A DNA stretch of 64,000 nucleotides from Candidatus Nitrospira neomarina (GTDB taxonomy: Bacteria; Nitrospirota; Nitrospiria; Nitrospirales; UBA8639): positions 1,054,001 through 1,118,000 of the forward strand of contig NZ_CP116968.1 of NCBI RefSeq assembly GCF_032051675.1, given 5' to 3'. The translations under genes and the position numbers were made by a program. Positions within the stretch are counted from its first letter, which is position 1, and every line of letters begins with the position of its first letter. Of the stretch, positions 62,290 through 64,000 are shown piece after piece. The notes beneath the pieces are model-generated. The model was given only the letters and a program-made list of their open reading frames with translations. It was not told where the DNA came from and searched no databases.

Positions 62290-63327
62290 ATGAATGATCG
62301 ATTTTTAAAAGCCTGCTTGCGTCAGCCCGTAGACCGAACCCCTGTTTGGTTTATGCGGCAAGCGGGCCGATACATGGAAGAATACCAGGCTATCCGACGC
62401 AAGCATTCTATTTTGGAGGTATGCAAAACGCCTGCGTTAGCTGCCGAGGTCACGCTGCAACCTATCAATCGCTTTGATCTGGATGCGGCCATCATTTTTG
62501 CGGATATTTTATTGCCCCTCCAAGCCATGGGATTAAACCTGGAATTTATTGAGGGAAAGGGTCCGGTCATTGATAACCCGATACGCGGTGAGATGGGTAT
62601 TGTGGATCTGCGTCCGGTCGATGGCGAGGCGTTTGCCTATGCCGGAGAAGCCATTCGCCAGACACTTCAGGCTCTCGATAATCGAGTTCCGTTACTGGGA
62701 TTTGCCGGAGCGCCGTTTACATTAGCCAGTTACGCCATTGAAGGCGGAAGCTCGCGGGACTATGCCCGAACCAAGAACTTAATGTTCTCCCAGCCGACCG
62801 TGTGGCATCAATTGATGTCCAAACTATCCGTGGTTGTCGTGGAGTATTTACGAGTACAAAGTCGAGCAGGCGCACAAGCCATTCAACTCTTTGACAGTTG
62901 GGTCGGTTGTTTAAGTCCTGGCGATTATGAAGAATATGTCCTTCCTCATGTGCAAAATATTTTTTCTGCCTTACGGGTTGAGGGAATTCCCCTCATCTAT
63001 TTTGGAACGGGAACGACCGGTCTTCTTCCGCTGATGCGAAAGGCGGGAAGCGATGTGATGGGTGTCGACTGGCGAGTTCGTTTGGATGAAGCATGGGGCA
63101 CTATCGGGTTTGATGTGAGTATTCAAGGTAATCTGGATCCCCTGGTTCTGTTCGCCCCGGAAAAAGAAATTGAGCGTCGTGTGAAGGATATTATGCTGCA
63201 AGCTGGCGGCAGACCCGGTCACATTTTCAATTTGGGTCACGGCATTCTTCCTAATACCCCTTTACACAGCGTTGAGTTTGCCATTGAATGTGTTCGCCGG
63301 TATTCCACGGCTTCTTCACGTGAATGA
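62290..63327 (+). CDS. hemE: Uroporphyrinogen decarboxylase
   Basis: 346 residues from the ATG at 62290 (62281 also in frame). Signatures: RTPVWFMRQAGRYMEEY at the N-terminus and GFAGAPFTLASYAIEGGSS near residue 140; the catalytic Asp lies in FADILLP. It turns uroporphyrinogen III into coproporphyrinogen III in haem synthesis. The next gene, 109 bp downstream, is the protoporphyrinogen oxidase, so this is a haem-synthesis pair. Confidence 0.95.
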   Translation: MNDRFLKACLRQPVDRTPVWFMRQAGRYMEEYQAIRRKHSILEVCKTPALAAEVTLQPINRFDLDAAIIFADILLPLQAMGLNLEFIEGKGPVIDNPIRGEMGIVDLRPVDGEAFAYAGEAIRQTLQALDNRVPLLGFAGAPFTLASYAIEGGSSRDYARTKNLMFSQPTVWHQLMSKLSVVVVEYLRVQSRAGAQAIQLFDSWVGCLSPGDYEEYVLPHVQNIFSALRVEGIPLIYFGTGTTGLLPLMRKAGSDVMGVDWRVRLDEAWGTIGFDVSIQGNLDPLVLFAPEKEIERRVKDIMLQAGGRPGHIFNLGHGILPNTPLHSVEFAIECVRRYSTASSRE

Positions 63328-63436
63328 TGTAGCGGTACTTTTCCTCCGTCGGATGTTTCCCTCCCTCCATGAATACCTGTTTATTTCAATGTCTTAGCCT
63401 CATACATGCATTGCCTTTCTGATTGCTTGGGACTTC

Positions 63437-64000
63437 ATGAGGAAAATTCCATACCAAGTGGTGATTGTCGGAGGGGGAATATCCGGACTGGCCACGGCCT
63501 ATGCTCTCACGGAGGAGAGTGCGACAACACAGACACCCGTGCAATGCACAGTCGTGGAACGAGAGCCTCGGTGGGGTGGAAAAATTCTGACACATGTGAC
63601 GGACAACTATTTGATCGAAGGTGGCCCTGACTCGTTCCTGACTTCCAAACCATGGGCTCTAGAATTGTGCCGCACGTTAGGACTTCAGGATCAGTTGATT
63701 TCTACCAACCCCCAACACAATCAGACATTTTCATTTTGCCGTGGAGCATTGCGAGAACTCCCACAAGGCTTATTGGCCTTTCGACCCAGACGGGTTGATA
63801 CGCTTGTTTCCAGCGGGCTCCTAACCTGGGGGGGGATGCTTCGCATGGCTGCCGAACGGTTTTGGCCAAAGCAGAATCCTCGGCCATCAGATGAATCTTT
63901 GGGAGAGTTTTTTCGTCGACGATTTGGCACCGAAGCCTTTGAGTATTTAATCGAACCATTGGTGGCAGGCATCTATGCCGGGGATGCTGATGAACTCAGT
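63437..64000 (+). CDS. hemG: Protoporphyrinogen/coproporphyrinogen oxidase, HemY/HemG type (cut by right edge)
   Basis: 188 codons visible; the C-terminus is beyond the window. The start reads MRKIPYQVVIVGGGISGLAT, a dinucleotide-binding motif, followed by VVEREPRWGGKILT and the GGPDSF motif of the FAD-dependent protoporphyrinogen oxidases; FEYLIEPLVAGIYAGD is the family-specific segment. It performs a late step of haem synthesis, next to hemE. The start ATG has only weak upstream pairing. Confidence 0.92.
   Translation, partial: MRKIPYQVVIVGGGISGLATAYALTEESATTQTPVQCTVVEREPRWGGKILTHVTDNYLIEGGPDSFLTSKPWALELCRTLGLQDQLISTNPQHNQTFSFCRGALRELPQGLLAFRPRRVDTLVSSGLLTWGGMLRMAAERFWPKQNPRPSDESLGEFFRRRFGTEAFEYLIEPLVAGIYAGDADELS

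Noticed and set aside
1-64000. tRNA, rRNA or CRISPR features
   Set aside because: Gaps were scanned by eye; no cloverleaf-like segment, rRNA block or regular direct-repeat array was found.

Overview
The window reads as a chromosomal segment of a Gram-negative, probably Nitrospirota (Nitrospira-like) bacterium. This is inferred from the gene mix: exported lipoproteins with lipoboxes, a DUF481 outer-membrane protein, a secretin, a split two-gene pyruvate carboxylase, BON-domain lipoproteins and an ImuB/DnaE2 mutasome. A 148-bp repeat with inverted ends also resembles dispersed repeats I recall from Nitrospira genomes. No 16S rRNA, tRNA or CRISPR array was seen, so the taxonomy rests on inference.

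Left part (1-13,000): a CADD-like di-iron oxygenase and the start of an acyl-CoA synthetase read leftward. Divergently, a tightly packed rightward operon joins the lower homogentisate route (single-domain HPPD-like VOC protein, homogentisate dioxygenase, fumarylacetoacetase) to an atypical phosphoribosyltransferase and three methylcitrate-cycle enzymes (PrpD, PrpB, PrpC). A convergent Cro/C1-type regulator, a flavin reductase and a DUF481 outer-membrane protein follow.

Middle part (13,000-41,000): small envelope lipoproteins, an abasic-site SRAP protein, and then a leftward LexA-like/ImuB/DnaE2 mutagenesis cassette with no imuA. A TerC protein is followed by a redox-looking module: a MarR regulator with a four-Cys tail, a 17-bp perfect palindrome beside a good sigma70 promoter, a CPVC thioredoxin-like protein and an exported truncated haemoglobin. 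Next come a MOSC protein and a decayed second MOSC copy, RluD, a lone contractile tail-sheath protein beside a polytopic membrane protein, a MITE-like element, a nuclease plus PLD-VTT pair, and housekeeping genes (thiI, trxB, coaE).

Right part (41,000-64,000): a leftward cluster encodes a hybrid type II secretion/type IV pilus machine (secretin with TPRs and a cohesin-like tail, pseudopilins, GspE, GspF, PilM/N/O/P-like proteins, LysM lipoprotein, retropepsin-like protease). It is followed by VanZ, TenA, a lipoprotein thiol peroxidase lacking the resolving cysteine, an alpha/beta hydrolase lipoprotein, pyruvate carboxylase subunits B and A, a PstS-like protein and FmdB. Three small uncharacterised genes and the haem genes hemE and hemG/hemY (cut by the right edge) read rightward.

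The strongest candidates for something undescribed are the mixed homogentisate/methylcitrate operon with its odd phosphoribosyltransferase, the CADD-like oxygenase next to an acyl-CoA synthetase, the LexA-like repressor whose likely operator overlaps its own start codon, and the MarR-controlled periplasmic globin/thioredoxin module.
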